Counted from the stretch's first letter, positions 25,911-36,212 are shown. The stretch: 64,000 nucleotides of DNA from a gamma proteobacterium symbiont of Ctena orbiculata (GCA_003058525.1 QBVD01000048.1:49189-113188), one strand, 5' to 3'. The notes: generated by a model not told the origin, from the sequence alone. Numbers and translations: made by a program.

Positions 25911-27281
25911 TTATGATCTGGTGGTGATAAAGATACGCAACATGACCCAAACGAAGATAACCCCGCCGATGACGGCAAGCAAGCCACCTATACCCATCAC
26001 ACCCATCGCCAGTTTGGCGGACAGTGTATCCAGACCCTGGGCCGCCCCGGCCGTCTTGCGCTGGATGCCCATGGCACCGGACATGGCCAATCCGGTGATA
26101 TGCAGCAATTGCCCGATGCCATATATCCAAGGCTGCAGTTCGGCCAGCCTGCCTTGTACAGGCGGATATCCCAGCTTAGGAAGCAACAGATAAGCGAGCC
26201 CCATCAATCCCATGGTGACACCCACGATGGAACCGTGGTAGTGGGCAGGAATAATGGTATTCACACCGGAGATGAACAGTGCAATGGCACCACCGGAAAA
26301 GAACAGCAGCAAGGACATCCACAGGCTTCGGCGCAGGGGCCTCTCATTTGGCTCTGCCCTATTGGCCTGCAGCAGACCGATGAAGATCAGAATGCCAATC
26401 GGGGTAACCGCCAGACCGCCACCGTATTGCATCAACTGGGTGAAGGCTGTACGGGATTCGATGGTCACTGTCTGGTAGAACAGGTAGATCAACGGTACCA
26501 GTAACACCGGTGCTATACCGAGAATCAAGAGCCAGTAGTACCAGCGAGAATCACCGGGCAAGGCTACCCCACTATGCAGGGCAAGCCATAGCCAGGCAAG
26601 GATGATCAATTGAGTATAGGCAAACTGCAGGCTATGCCCCGCCCCCCAGAAAAGATACTCGTAGTAACTCTGCCCATTCACCTCTGCCGGTATCTGCCAC
26701 CAAGCCGTCAACAGTGCCGCAAGAGAGATCAATACCGCCAAGGCGACCGTGAAAGCAGCCAGGCTTGGCAGATGGAGATGGCTCCACAAGACGCTTCGAT
26801 AAGTACTCAGACCGATCAGTGCCTGCAATGCGATACCGAAGCCGAATAAACCCAAAGTGAGGAAGAACAGAGGTCTTTGCAATACCGGCACATAGTTGTT
26901 CATCAGCGGTGCCCCATCGCCTAAAAATGCGGAGAAGGCGATACCCAGGGCCCCTGTCATGGCCAATCCAAAAGCAAGATACTGCAACCGTATCGATCCG
27001 GATCCAGCCTGTGCAGTCAAACACCAAACCACCCCGGACATGGCCAGAAACCAGATCAGTACTGATTGATCCACATGCACCACCAAGGCGGTACGGAAAA
27101 AATCCACCCAGGGAAAGAAGGCCTCGCTGCCCGGGGTGCGCGAGAGCACCAGCAGCAAGGCAAACAATCCCGCCAGTCCCAGCGCCAACACCCCCAACTG
27201 CAACCATCTCACAGCCAGCTTCCTGTACGCCCGCTCAGGGACAGGTACAACGATCACCCCATTGTCATCAACTTCTATCAA
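25911..27281 (-). CDS. Heme-copper oxidase subunit I homologue lacking two CuB histidines
   Basis: The 456-residue protein has twelve predicted membrane helices, as in heme-copper oxidase subunit I. Heme ligands are visible: His69 (VVHVDQSVLIWF, helix II) and the helix X pair His347/His349 (PAHYHGSIVGVTMG). The single CuB-type histidine of helix VI, His216 (WGAGHSLQF), is present, but the His-His pair expected near the end of helix VII is replaced; the region reads YLFYQTVTIES, with Tyr269-Gln270 at the expected place and no histidine between residues 237 and 346. It may be an altered reductase or a heme protein without dioxygen chemistry. No subunit II gene is adjacent, but ctaA and sco1 are divergently encoded 122 bp away. 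Confidence 0.8.
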   Translation of the reverse strand: MIEVDDNGVIVVPVPERAYRKLAVRWLQLGVLALGLAGLFALLLVLSRTPGSEAFFPWVDFFRTALVVHVDQSVLIWFLAMSGVVWCLTAQAGSGSIRLQYLAFGLAMTGALGIAFSAFLGDGAPLMNNYVPVLQRPLFFLTLGLFGFGIALQALIGLSTYRSVLWSHLHLPSLAAFTVALAVLISLAALLTAWWQIPAEVNGQSYYEYLFWGAGHSLQFAYTQLIILAWLWLALHSGVALPGDSRWYYWLLILGIAPVLLVPLIYLFYQTVTIESRTAFTQLMQYGGGLAVTPIGILIFIGLLQANRAEPNERPLRRSLWMSLLLFFSGGAIALFISGVNTIIPAHYHGSIVGVTMGLMGLAYLLLPKLGYPPVQGRLAELQPWIYGIGQLLHITGLAMSGAMGIQRKTAGAAQGLDTLSAKLAMGVMGIGGLLAVIGGVIFVWVMLRIFITTRS

Positions 27282-27405
27282 AACTTTTCACTCCAACTTT
27301 CAACGATTTAGCCTGCCAGTTCACAGCTAGACAGGCAAAATATCCATACCCCAAGGGAACCACACAGATTTGCCATAGGAATGGCTCATATCGTACCTTG
27401 GTGTG

Positions 27406-28416
27406 ATGGAAATGACATTTATCTACCAATATCGCCTTACCGCATTTACCTGCCTGCTGGCCTTCTGTGTGATATTGATGGGAGCCTATGTGCGCCTCTC
27501 GGATGCCGGGCTGGGTTGTCCCGACTGGCCCGGCTGTTACGGCAAGCTGGTGGTACCGATCGACGAAAAAGCGGTTGAAGACGCGAATCGCGCTTACGCC
27601 GACCGGCCATTGGATCAAGACAAGGCGTGGAAAGAGATGGTGCATCGGTATCTGGCGGGTAGCCTGGGAATCGCCATCCTGATGCTGGCAATGCTTGCCT
27701 GGCGTAATCGGCGCTACGTCATGCAACCCCTGCTGCTGCCCACACTGTTGTTGTTGCTGGTCATTTTTCAGGCCCTCCTGGGCATGTGGACTGTGACTCT
27801 GTTGGTGAAACCGGCGATTGTTACTGCCCACCTGCTGGGTGGTTTTGCCACATTCGTTCTGCTGGGTCTTCTGGTTCTTAAGTTACGCCCGGTCGGTCCG
27901 GCCCACGCCATCGACACCTCCAGAGCGACACGCAGGTTGATACACTTCGCACTGATGGTTCTTGTGTTACAGATTTCCTTGGGCGGTTGGACCAGCAGCA
28001 ATTACGCCGCCCTGGCTTGCACCGAATTCCCCACCTGTTACGCGGATTCCTGGTGGCCTGAAACAGATTTCAGCGAGGCCTTCGTGTTGTGGCGGGGTCT
28101 GGGTGTCAACTATGAATTCGGTGTGCTTGAAAACGATGCAAGGACTGCCATCCACATAACCCATCGTATTGGCGCCTTGATCACAGCTCTCACCCTGGGA
28201 TTCCTGGTCTGGCGCCTGGTACGTCTTGAATCCTCACCACTGCTAAGGAAGCTGGGGCTCATCCTTCTGATAATATTGGTCATTCAGATTACCCTTGGTA
28301 TTACGAATGTAATCGGGCACCTTCCATTAAGCATTGCAGTAGCACACAATGGAGGTGCCGCACTGTTGCTCTTATTGATAGTGACACTTATCTGGGTTTC
28401 GAGAAGACACGAATAA
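27406..28416 (+). CDS. ctaA: Heme A synthase (COX15/CtaA)
   Basis: CtaA oxidises the methyl group of heme O to make heme A for cytochrome oxidase. The 336-residue protein has eight membrane helices and the four expected histidines: HRYLAG, TAHLLGG, THRIGAL and AHNGGAA. The N-terminal LGCPDWPGCYG motif is also typical. It is divergent from the oxidase-like gene and followed eight bases later by sco1. A GTG at 27403 is an alternative start. A heme O synthase (ctaB) gene is not in the window. Confidence 0.93.
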   Translation: MEMTFIYQYRLTAFTCLLAFCVILMGAYVRLSDAGLGCPDWPGCYGKLVVPIDEKAVEDANRAYADRPLDQDKAWKEMVHRYLAGSLGIAILMLAMLAWRNRRYVMQPLLLPTLLLLLVIFQALLGMWTVTLLVKPAIVTAHLLGGFATFVLLGLLVLKLRPVGPAHAIDTSRATRRLIHFALMVLVLQISLGGWTSSNYAALACTEFPTCYADSWWPETDFSEAFVLWRGLGVNYEFGVLENDARTAIHITHRIGALITALTLGFLVWRLVRLESSPLLRKLGLILLIILVIQITLGITNVIGHLPLSIAVAHNGGAALLLLLIVTLIWVSRRHE

Positions 28417-28423
28417 CATCACG

Positions 28424-29092
28424 ATGAAAGAAAACGACACGTCACGTATAAATCTCATACCACTGATCATCGCAGTATCGGTAGCTGCCGGGATGGTTGT
28501 CTGGTATTTTTCGCCGCTGAAAAGCGCTTCGGCTCCCGTAGCTGAGCCGGTGAAGACCGAACAGGCATTGCTGATGCCTGAGTTCAGGCCACTCAAGCCT
28601 TTTTCGTTAACTACCCACAATGGCGCAGCCTTTGACAATCAGAGCCTGATTGGGCGCTGGACTTTCATGAGTTTCGGTTATACCTACTGTCCGGATATCT
28701 GCCCCACAACCATGTCTCTGTTTGCTGAGATGCATAACAGAATCCAGGCTCAGAAATCCACCAAACCCTACCAGGTGACTTTTGTATCAGTAGACCCCGA
28801 ACGGGACTCGCTTGAACGTCTGTCCGAATACGTGACCTACTTCGATCCCTCCTTCGTCGGTGCAACCGGACCGGAGGAAGCGCTGCAAGCATTGACCAAG
28901 CCACTCGGCATACTCTATAGGCGGGTGGAGACTGAGGACAGTGCGATGGGATATGTCATGGACCACTCGGCCTCAATCATTCTTGTCGATCCGCAAGGTC
29001 GTTTCCATGCCTACTTCAGCCCCCCTCACGACGCAGAAAAGATGGCGAATGATTTCATTGCCATTAGCAGTCTAACAACAATTGCACGATAG
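28424..29092 (+). CDS. SCO1/SenC copper chaperone family protein
   Basis: A 222-residue protein with one N-terminal membrane anchor and a thioredoxin-fold periplasmic domain. The copper site is complete: CPDIC (in FGYTYCPDICPTTM) and the distal histidine in VMDHSASIILV. It delivers copper to the CuA site of cytochrome c oxidase or acts as a thiol reductase. It sits in the ctaA-sco1-Cys-rich protein set, consistent with assembly of a heme-copper enzyme. No CuA subunit is encoded in the window. Confidence 0.9.
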   Translation: MKENDTSRINLIPLIIAVSVAAGMVVWYFSPLKSASAPVAEPVKTEQALLMPEFRPLKPFSLTTHNGAAFDNQSLIGRWTFMSFGYTYCPDICPTTMSLFAEMHNRIQAQKSTKPYQVTFVSVDPERDSLERLSEYVTYFDPSFVGATGPEEALQALTKPLGILYRRVETEDSAMGYVMDHSASIILVDPQGRFHAYFSPPHDAEKMANDFIAISSLTTIAR

Positions 29093-29109
29093 CACTGAGG
29101 GAGAATGGC

Positions 29110-29409
29110 ATGAACGATCCGATCAATGGTAAATGCTGGCAATGCGGCAGTGAATTGGAGGCAGTCGATTATGGCCGTGAAACCACCTGTCGATCGTGCG
29201 GGAAACCGACACGGGTATGTCGCAACTGTCGCTGGTACGCACAAAGCAGACCCAATCAGTGTGAAGAGCCAATTGCGGATCGGGTTATGGACAAGGAGAA
29301 GGCCAATTTCTGCGGATATTTCGAACCCACCGCGGAGATCAAGGGCAACGATACTCAAACTACACAAGATGCCCTACGCCAGGCGGCAGAGGATCTGTTC
29401 AAGTCCTGA
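29110..29409 (+). CDS. Small zinc-ribbon-like Cys-rich protein
   Basis: A 99-residue soluble protein with four CxxC-type pairs or single cysteines: CWQC, CRSC, CRNC, QCEE and FCGYF. The first two pairs form a zinc ribbon. The second half (RNCRWYAQSRPNQCEEPIA, ADRVMDKEKANFCGYF) matches a recurrent bacterial Cys-box domain of unknown function. It follows sco1 by 17 bases with a GGGAG upstream, so it is probably co-transcribed with ctaA-sco1. A role in metal handling or assembly is only inferred from the neighbours. Confidence 0.7.
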   Translation: MNDPINGKCWQCGSELEAVDYGRETTCRSCGKPTRVCRNCRWYAQSRPNQCEEPIADRVMDKEKANFCGYFEPTAEIKGNDTQTTQDALRQAAEDLFKS

Positions 29410-29450
29410 GATCCGGCCTGACCCGCATGGCAGAGCGGAAGTTTCAATGC

Positions 29451-30530
29451 TCAATTCACTGGCGATTGATGCAGTCCCATTGCGCCTTCGAGCAGATTAC
29501 CCTCGAGATCGACCCCGTCGAATCGGGTTTTACGAAGATTCGCTTTGCGTAGATTGCAGCGGTGTAAACTGGCACCCGTGAAATCGGCACCATAGAGGTT
29601 TGCACCCTCAAAATCGGCAAACTCCAATTGTGCCGAACGAAATTTCGCATCCTTCAAATTGGCGCCGTTGAATCTCACCCGTGAAATTCGCGCATTGGAG
29701 AAATCCACACCGATCAGATTCCCACTGAGCTCCATGCCTCGCAACGTCGCCGCTTCGAGTTTCGCGCCTTTGAGTTTCGCACCGTGCATTCTCGCCCCTT
29801 CGAAATTGGCACCATGCAGGTTCGCATCAATGAATGCCACCTTCTTCAGCTCCGCATCGATGAATCGGGCCTGCTTCAGATTTGCACCGCTTAGATCCGC
29901 TTTCAGCAGTCTTGCTCGGGTAAAATCGATTTCTTGCAGATCCAGGCCGGATAGCCTAGCCATTCGCAGATCGGTTTGTTTAAAACTGGCACCAGACAGA
30001 TCAGCTGTCTTGGTCAGATTGACTCCACGCAGATTGGCGCTATCGAGAACGGCACCTGCCAACACCACATTATCGAGCCTGCTACCCGCCAATATGGCTG
30101 ACTCAAACCTGGCCCCGCTCAGGTTTGCAGCAGAGAGATCCGCCCCTTCCAGGTTGGCCTCCTTCAGGTTAGCGTTACGCAGATCTGCCCCGCTTAGATT
30201 GGCTCGGCTGAATCTGCCACGCGACAGGTCCAAATTCTGCATTGAAGCCCCTCGCAGATCGCTTCGCGCGAAACTCGCGCCCTTTAGCGTTGCGCCTTCC
30301 AAGCGGGCACCACTGAGATCGGCCTGATAGAACATCGCGTTGTCAAGCCGGGCGCCACGCAGATCGACACCGCTCAGATCCTGCATCCGCAGGTCAGCTT
30401 GCCTGAGATCACATTGTTGACAGCTTCTCTGATCGAGCAGTTGTCGGACAGCCTGTTCGCTGGCTGACAGCTGGGCAGGTAGCAACACGGCCATGAGGCC
30501 GATCAGGTTAGGTAGGTATTTTTTCAACAC
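29451..30530 (-). CDS. Exported pentapeptide-repeat protein
   Basis: The 359-residue protein has an N-terminal signal peptide (residues 1-24) and then continuous A(D/N)LxxA-type pentapeptide repeats (for example ADLSGARLEGATLKGASFA), which fold as a right-handed quadrilateral beta-helix. A cysteine pair (CQQC) lies just before the repeats. The export signal argues against a Qnr-like gyrase inhibitor role; the function is unknown. The 15-base periodicity of the DNA follows from the protein repeats. It is convergent with the Cys-rich gene. Confidence 0.85.
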   Translation of the reverse strand: MLKKYLPNLIGLMAVLLPAQLSASEQAVRQLLDQRSCQQCDLRQADLRMQDLSGVDLRGARLDNAMFYQADLSGARLEGATLKGASFARSDLRGASMQNLDLSRGRFSRANLSGADLRNANLKEANLEGADLSAANLSGARFESAILAGSRLDNVVLAGAVLDSANLRGVNLTKTADLSGASFKQTDLRMARLSGLDLQEIDFTRARLLKADLSGANLKQARFIDAELKKVAFIDANLHGANFEGARMHGAKLKGAKLEAATLRGMELSGNLIGVDFSNARISRVRFNGANLKDAKFRSAQLEFADFEGANLYGADFTGASLHRCNLRKANLRKTRFDGVDLEGNLLEGAMGLHQSPVN

Positions 30531-30801
30531 TCCTCCTTTATGCTGTATCCAAACAGGACTCTAGAATACTCTTTAACGTTACTTACTCAACCTATGACTA
30601 CCATAATATTTCGGAGGAATAGAGAGTGAAATGGTGTGACGTATAAAGCTCTATGAAGAAAGCAGTATGAATATAACAGGCGCGAACAGGTTGCTACTCT
30701 CAAGGTTTTGAAGATCAAATAATCTCTATCCCGATTGGCCGTATTCCAGTAATTTGTGAGACAATTGCCTGTTTTTCAATCCAGTCCACCAAGCTTGCTC
30801 A

Positions 30802-33800
30802 ATGTCTGAAAAACCCATACAACCGCTATCTCCATTCGAACCCATTCTACCGCAGGCTGTCGGCGAACGGCTGCAATGGGGCGGATTACATGGATCCAGC
30901 GCCGCGCTGGCAATCGCCAATGCGGCGAGTGCCTATCAGGGCCTGCTTCTGGTGGTGACCCATGATATGCAGTCAGCCACCCGGCTGGAGCGAGAACTGG
31001 GATTCTTTCTCGACACTGCGGATGTCCCGGTGGTCAATTTCCCCGATTGGGAGACCCTGCCCTACGATCTCTTTTCGCCCTTGCCCGAGTTGATCTCGCA
31101 GCGACTGCTGACCCTCTACCGCCTGCCGCGGATGCAGCGGGGCGTACTGGTCGCCCCAGTTTCCACATTGATGCAGCGCTTGGCCCCGAAGAGCTTTCTC
31201 GACGCTCATTGCCTGATTGTCGAATGCGGACAAAGCATCGATCTGGATGAAACCCGGCGACGGCTTGAACATGGCGGCTATCAGTGTGTCTCGCAAGTCT
31301 TTTCCCATGGTGAATTCGCTGTCAGGGGATCCCTGCTCGATATCTTCCCCATGGGCAGCCAACGCCCCTATCGTATCGATCTGTTCGACGATGAGGTCGA
31401 TACCATACGAACCTTCGATCCGGAGAGCCAACGCTCCTGCGACAAGGTCCCACGCATCGAAATGCTCCCCGCCAGGGAGTTTCCCATGGATGAAACGGCT
31501 ATCAATCGATTTCGCCGTAACTACCGTAGTCAGTTCGAAGGGGATCTGCAGCAAAGCCTGATCTATCAGGATGTTTCCGATGGCAGGATGCCCGGCGGCC
31601 TTGAATACTACCTGCCGCTGTTTTTCGAACAGACCGAAACCCTTTTCGATTACCTGCCGAATCACCATATGGTGATGGAACTGGAAGAGGTGAGAGAGCG
31701 GGCGACAATCTTCTTCAATGAGGTGAAGGTGCGGTTTGAAGAGCGCCGTCACGATCTCGAACGGCCCCTGCTGGCGCCAAGCAAGCTCTACATTTCGGCA
31801 GACGAACTTGCCTCGTTTTTGAAGCAGGGTCACTCAATCATGCTGAGCTACCACAAAGTAGCGGCACGCAGTAAAGGCTATGCCGATGTGGTTAACTTCA
31901 ATTCCAAACTGCCTCCACCGGTCGCTTTCCAGGTGCGCAGCAAGGATCCAGCCTCCGCATTGCGGCATTTTCTCGAGAACAAATCCACGCGGGTACTTTT
32001 TATCGCCGAAGGCGCCGGTCGACGGGAGATGTTGTTGGGAACCCTGCGGGATCTCCAGATAGACCCCAAGGTCGTTGATGGCTGGGATACCTTTCTCAAC
32101 GACAATATCAAGATAGCACTGTGCGTGGCGCCACTGGAGCAGGGACTTTGGCTGCAGGAACAGGGTATCGCCCTGATCACCGAGACCCAGCTCTATGGCG
32201 AACGGGTACGCCAGGAGCGAAGGCGGCGCAAGGTCAGTCAGGATCCGGATCAGATTGTACGCAACCTCACCGAATTGCACATGGGTGCCCCGGTGGTGCA
32301 TGAAGATCATGGCGTGGGTCGTTATCTCGGTCTGCAGACCCTCAATGTAGGCGGCATGCAGACAGAGTTTCTAACCCTGGAGTACGCCCGCGGCGATAAA
32401 CTCTATGTACCGGTCGCCTCGCTCCATCTGATCAGCCGATATGCCGGGGCATCCCCGGAAAACGCACCGCTGCACCGTTTAGGTGGGGACCATTGGGAAA
32501 AAACAAAACGCAAGGCCGCCAAGCAGATACGTGATGTTGCTGCGGAACTGCTGGAGATTTATGCACGGCGCGCCGCACGCCAGGGCGTGGCCTTTCCCAC
32601 ACCGGATGACGAGTATCAGGCCTTTGCGTCTTCATTCGATTTCGAAGAGACACCGGACCAATTCCAGACTATCGACGCTGTATTGCAGGACATGGTCTCA
32701 ACCCGCCCCATGGACCGGGTGGTCTGCGGCGATGTCGGTTTTGGCAAGACGGAAGTCGCCATGCGCGCCGCTTTCATGGCAACCCAGGGCAATAAACAGA
32801 TTGCGGTATTGGTACCAACCACACTGTTGGCGCAACAACACTACCAGAATTTCGCCGATCGCTTCGCCGACTGGCCGGTGAAGGTGGAGAGCCTCTCCCG
32901 CTTCCGTACCGGGAAACAGCAACAAAAGGTGATCGACGGCCTGCGGGATGGAACTATCGATATCGTTGTGGGCACCCATAAACTGTTGTCACAGGAGATC
33001 AAATTCAAAAATCTGGGTTTGGTGATCATCGATGAAGAACATCGCTTTGGCGTGCGCCACAAAGAGAAGCTCAAGACACTGCGAAGCGAGGTCGACCTAT
33101 TGACCCTGACCGCCACTCCCATACCCCGTACCCTCAACATGGCCATGTCGGGGATGCGCGATCTCTCCATCATCGCCACCCCGCCTGCCCTGCGCCATCC
33201 GGTCAAGACCTTTGTCAGCCAATGGAATGACAGCCTCATCATCGAGGCCTGCCAACGGGAGTTGAAGCGCGGCGGACAGATCTATTTCCTGCACAACGAG
33301 GTCAGCACCATTGAAAACATGGCTGAACGGCTCGAATCCCTGCTGCCCGGCATTCGACTCCAGATTGCCCATGGCCAGATGCGTGAACGGGAACTGGAAG
33401 GGATCATGCGCGACTTCTACCACCAGCGCTTCAGCCTGCTGATCTGCACCACGATCATCGAGAGCGGCATCGACGTACCCAGTGCCAATACCATGATTAT
33501 CAACCGGGCGGACAAATTGGGGCTGGCCCAACTTCATCAGATTCGCGGCCGTGTTGGCCGTTCCCACCATCGGGCCTATGCCTATCTGCTGACACCTCCG
33601 CCAGGAAACATGACGGCGGATGCCAAAAAACGCCTTGAAGCCATTGAATCTCTTGAAGATCTTGGCGCCGGCTTTACCCTGTCCACCCACGACCTGGAGA
33701 TTCGCGGTGCAGGTGAGTTGCTGGGCGAAGAGCAGAGCGGCCAGATCCAGGAGATCGGCTTTTCACTCTATACCGAGCTACTCGACAGGGCGGTAGCGGC

Positions 33801-34281
33801 ACTTAAGGCCGGCAGACAACCGGAATTGGACAGGCCGCTGGACCACGGTACGGAGATCGAACTCAATATCCCCGCCCTGCTGCCGGAAGACTATCTGCCC
33901 GATGTCCATTCACGTCTGGTTCTTTACAAACGCATCGCCAGTGCCAAGGATCAGACTGAGCTGCGGGATCTGCAGGTTGAGATGATCGATCGATTTGGAC
34001 TGCTGCCCGAAGCGACTAAGAATCTGTTTGAAATCACAGAGCTGAAACTGCGTGCCCACCCCCTGGGTATTCGTAAGATCGAAGCCGGACCCAAAGGGGC
34101 GCGACTGCTGTTTGATGAGAATCCTAAACTTGATCCGGCCATATTGATCGGCCTGATCCAGAGCCGACCCAATACATACAAGCTGGATGGGAGTGATAAA
34201 CTACGCTATATCGCCGATCTCGAGGCGCCCGACAGGCGGGTTAAAAAAATACACACCCTGCTTGACAGCCTGATAGACTGA
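30802..34281 (+). CDS. mfd: Transcription-repair coupling factor
   Basis: Mfd removes stalled RNA polymerase from damaged DNA and recruits UvrA. The 1159-residue length is normal. In order are the UvrB-homology domains (residues 20-350), the CarD-like RNA polymerase interaction domain ([15 protein letters not shown]), the translocase with Walker [14 protein letters not shown] box ([17 protein letters not shown]), motif VI (QIRGRVGRS) and the C-terminal TRCF domain. It stands alone on the plus strand with csiV after a repeat element, a common gammaproteobacterial order. Confidence 0.97.
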   Translation: MSEKPIQPLSPFEPILPQAVGERLQWGGLHGSSAALAIANAASAYQGLLLVVTHDMQSATRLERELGFFLDTADVPVVNFPDWETLPYDLFSPLPELISQRLLTLYRLPRMQRGVLVAPVSTLMQRLAPKSFLDAHCLIVECGQSIDLDETRRRLEHGGYQCVSQVFSHGEFAVRGSLLDIFPMGSQRPYRIDLFDDEVDTIRTFDPESQRSCDKVPRIEMLPAREFPMDETAINRFRRNYRSQFEGDLQQSLIYQDVSDGRMPGGLEYYLPLFFEQTETLFDYLPNHHMVMELEEVRERATIFFNEVKVRFEERRHDLERPLLAPSKLYISADELASFLKQGHSIMLSYHKVAARSKGYADVVNFNSKLPPPVAFQVRSKDPASALRHFLENKSTRVLFIAEGAGRREMLLGTLRDLQIDPKVVDGWDTFLNDNIKIALCVAPLEQGLWLQEQGIALITETQLYGERVRQERRRRKVSQDPDQIVRNLTELHMGAPVVHEDHGVGRYLGLQTLNVGGMQTEFLTLEYARGDKLYVPVASLHLISRYAGASPENAPLHRLGGDHWEKTKRKAAKQIRDVAAELLEIYARRAARQGVAFPTPDDEYQAFASSFDFEETPDQFQTIDAVLQDMVSTRPMDRVVCGDVGFGKTEVAMRAAFMATQGNKQIAVLVPTTLLAQQHYQNFADRFADWPVKVESLSRFRTGKQQQKVIDGLRDGTIDIVVGTHKLLSQEIKFKNLGLVIIDEEHRFGVRHKEKLKTLRSEVDLLTLTATPIPRTLNMAMSGMRDLSIIATPPALRHPVKTFVSQWNDSLIIEACQRELKRGGQIYFLHNEVSTIENMAERLESLLPGIRLQIAHGQMRERELEGIMRDFYHQRFSLLICTTIIESGIDVPSANTMIINRADKLGLAQLHQIRGRVGRSHHRAYAYLLTPPPGNMTADAKKRLEAIESLEDLGAGFTLSTHDLEIRGAGELLGEEQSGQIQEIGFSLYTELLDRAVAALKAGRQPELDRPLDHGTEIELNIPALLPEDYLPDVHSRLVLYKRIASAKDQTELRDLQVEMIDRFGLLPEATKNLFEITELKLRAHPLGIRKIEAGPKGARLLFDENPKLDPAILIGLIQSRPNTYKLDGSDKLRYIADLEAPDRRVKKIHTLLDSLID

Positions 34282-34355
34282 TGTGGTTCAACAAAGGATG
34301 GCATGCATAATGAAACCGCTACTGGCGCACTTTCCAGTATCGACCGAAGAATATA

Positions 34356-34626
34356 CTAGGGCCTGTTAACACTAATCCAATGCGCCCTGTTGTGCCTGAA
34401 AAAGCGCCAATCAAGGCGCGAGGAGAGAAGTTTGGTTATTCCAAATGAACGACGAGCAACACCGAGTGGCGCTTTTTCAGGCACAACCCGAAGGGCTGGG
34501 GCTGTTTTCGCACCCAGCGGCGTTATCATTCGCTCATGTAGAATAACTACACTACGCTCATTCTGCCTTGCTGGGCACAAAAACAGCCCCAGCAGGGCGT
34601 ATTGGATTAGTGTTAACAGGCCCTAG
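34356..34626. repeat. Complete 271-bp MITE-like element with terminal inverted repeats and nested hairpins
   Basis: The ends are inverted copies: CTAGGGCCTGTTAACACTAA plus CCAA at 34356-34380, and the reverse complement at 34602-34626. The similarity continues inward for about 11 more bases with two mismatches. Inside are two stem-forming pairs: 34392-34409 with 34467-34484 (18 bp, perfect) and 34495-34518 with 34570-34593 (24 bp with a few mismatches). It begins and ends with CTAG, which could be a target duplication. It lies between mfd and csiV and encodes no credible protein. Confidence 0.85.
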
Positions 34627-34662
34627 TGCAATTGATGAGAATGGGTTGATAAGGTTTACCAG

Positions 34663-35448
34663 ATGAGAAGGTTCCGGGAAAAGTTAAGCGCTCTGCTTAT
34701 AGGCGCACTCATGATGCAGCCAATGATGTTACCGGCAGCGGGCGCAGACAATGACAACGCCCCCGTTTGGTATCAATTTGAGGTGCTGATCTTCGAACGC
34801 ATTGCGCCAGGTGCCGGCTCCACTGAGGGATGGCCCGATGATCCGGGAAGGCCGTCGCCAAGCAATGCGACCTGGTTCACAAAGGGACAACCTCTAGCGA
34901 ATAATAAACCCGTCGCCTTTCGTGCCTTGCCCGCTGAGGAGAGATCCCTGAATGACGCCTGGCGTCAAATGCGAAGATCCCGTGACTACCGCCCTCTTTA
35001 CCATGTTGCATGGCGTCAGCCGATGGAACATCCCGACGAGGCTAAACAGGTCCAATTCTCTCTGTTGCCCGCAGATGGCGCAAAGGTCTCGGATTTCAAT
35101 CCACCGAAACTCGAGGGCACCCTGAAATTCAGCATCAAACGCTATCTGCACCTGGATGCAGATATTGTGTTACATAGAAGCGTCCGTGGAGGCCCTGCGC
35201 AAGCGAATGATGACAATTTTGGTTTTACGCCACGCTTCCGGCATTACCGGATGCAGGAGAGCAGGCGCATGCGCAGCGGAAAGCTCCACTACATCGACCA
35301 CCCGGTGATCGGCCTGCTGACGATCGCAGAACGCTATGAGCCGCCACAACCCGAAATCGTTGAAACCCCTGTGCCGGTTCCGACAATAGTTCCGCCGACC
35401 CAGACTCAGCCGCTGGGGCAAACGGAACAAAAGCCCGTGACTCAGTAG
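34663..35448 (+). CDS. csiV: CsiV family periplasmic protein
   Basis: A 261-residue exported protein with signal peptide (residues 1-27) and the CsiV family layout: VWYQFEVLIFER at the start of the mature chain, an ILSxLRRSxxY-like segment (WRQMRRSRDYRPLYHVAWRQ) and a C-terminal IDHPVIGLLTI. In Vibrio, CsiV is needed for growth with D-amino acids and binds peptidoglycan. In many gammaproteobacteria it follows mfd, as here, separated by the MITE-like element. The C-terminal 30 residues are rich in Pro and Gln and may be disordered. Confidence 0.85.
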   Translation: MRRFREKLSALLIGALMMQPMMLPAAGADNDNAPVWYQFEVLIFERIAPGAGSTEGWPDDPGRPSPSNATWFTKGQPLANNKPVAFRALPAEERSLNDAWRQMRRSRDYRPLYHVAWRQPMEHPDEAKQVQFSLLPADGAKVSDFNPPKLEGTLKFSIKRYLHLDADIVLHRSVRGGPAQANDDNFGFTPRFRHYRMQESRRMRSGKLHYIDHPVIGLLTIAERYEPPQPEIVETPVPVPTIVPPTQTQPLGQTEQKPVTQ

Positions 35449-35466
35449 CGCAGCGGCTTGTTTCCA

Positions 35467-35547
35467 GTTCCCACACTCCTGGGTGGGAACTCATACCTCA
35501 CCTTATTACCGACCTTTCGTATGCATTCCCACGCGGAGCGTGGGAAC
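35467..35547. repeat. Two REP-like palindromes after csiV
   Basis: GTTCCCAC-N8-GTGGGAAC at 35467-35490 and TTCCCACGC-GGA-GCGTGGGAA at 35526-35546 are related palindromes of the common GTTCCCACGC extragenic type. They may protect or end the csiV transcript; no T run follows. Confidence 0.6.
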
Positions 35548-35600
35548 GTGGCAAAGCAGGATCCCTTAGCCCAATAGCCTTCCGGACAGGCTCGGGATAG

Positions 35601-36212
35601 CTACTCAATGGAGATGATTGCAGTGGCCATTCGCTCTGCCATTTGACCCAGCGCACGATTGGCGGCAACCACGCCGGCTTCAACACCGCTACCCTGCAAA
35701 GGCTCTTCGATCGCAAGCCGTTGCATCTCCATAAGCCTGTTGTCGCTACTCCTAATCAGACTCCAGCGCATTTGTAACCAAATCCTGTCAGCTTCACGCT
35801 CGAAACGATTGATTGTCATCAATACCTCGTAATCCGGCCTGATAGTCCCATGCCAAGGATAGTCGATGACCTTCATATCAGTCAGCTTTTGTCGCATTAA
35901 ATGAGTAACCACCTGGACGATATTCTCTTGCAGTGAGCCTGCCCAGTGATCGAATTCATGCAGCTGCAGCCGATGTTGTGTCTGGCGCTCAATGATTTGC
36001 GGGCGGTCCAGGTAAGCTGCCAGTTTTATCGGCCCGATGCCCAATAACTGCTGCCCGGGCAGAGGTTTCAGGGAGATGGCCTCGGTTTTACCCGGCTGGC
36101 CATCGAGGCGATAGAAACGGGTCGGTTGGGACGAGGTCCCGGCACAGCCTGAAAACAACAGCGCAAGAAAAAGCGCGATAATCGCAATTCGCGCACCAGG
36201 TGTAGATTGCAT
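35601..36212 (-). CDS. PqiC-family auxiliary lipoprotein
   Basis: A 203-residue lipoprotein (lipobox LLFSGC) of the PqiC/DUF330 family, with the typical early FYRLDG motif and the central HEFDHWAGSLQENI segment. In the Pqi and related MCE systems it sits at the inner leaflet of the outer membrane and completes a lipid path from the MCE protein. Its ATG overlaps the stop of the MlaD-like gene (TAATG), so the four-gene lipid transporter is one operon. Confidence 0.85.
   Translation of the reverse strand: MQSTPGARIAIIALFLALLFSGCAGTSSQPTRFYRLDGQPGKTEAISLKPLPGQQLLGIGPIKLAAYLDRPQIIERQTQHRLQLHEFDHWAGSLQENIVQVVTHLMRQKLTDMKVIDYPWHGTIRPDYEVLMTINRFEREADRIWLQMRWSLIRSSDNRLMEMQRLAIEEPLQGSGVEAGVVAANRALGQMAERMATAIISIE

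Noticed and set aside
29451..30530. Regular 15-base periodicity that might be a minisatellite or CRISPR
   Set aside because: The repeats are degenerate and in frame with pentapeptide units of an exported protein; there are no spacers.
30973..31833. A 286-codon open frame on the minus strand
   Set aside because: Antisense to mfd; low similarity to anything and explained by the codon use of mfd.
34356..34626. Short open frames on both strands inside the MITE-like element
   Set aside because: They exist only because the element is palindromic; both end in almost the same residues, and they resemble no protein.
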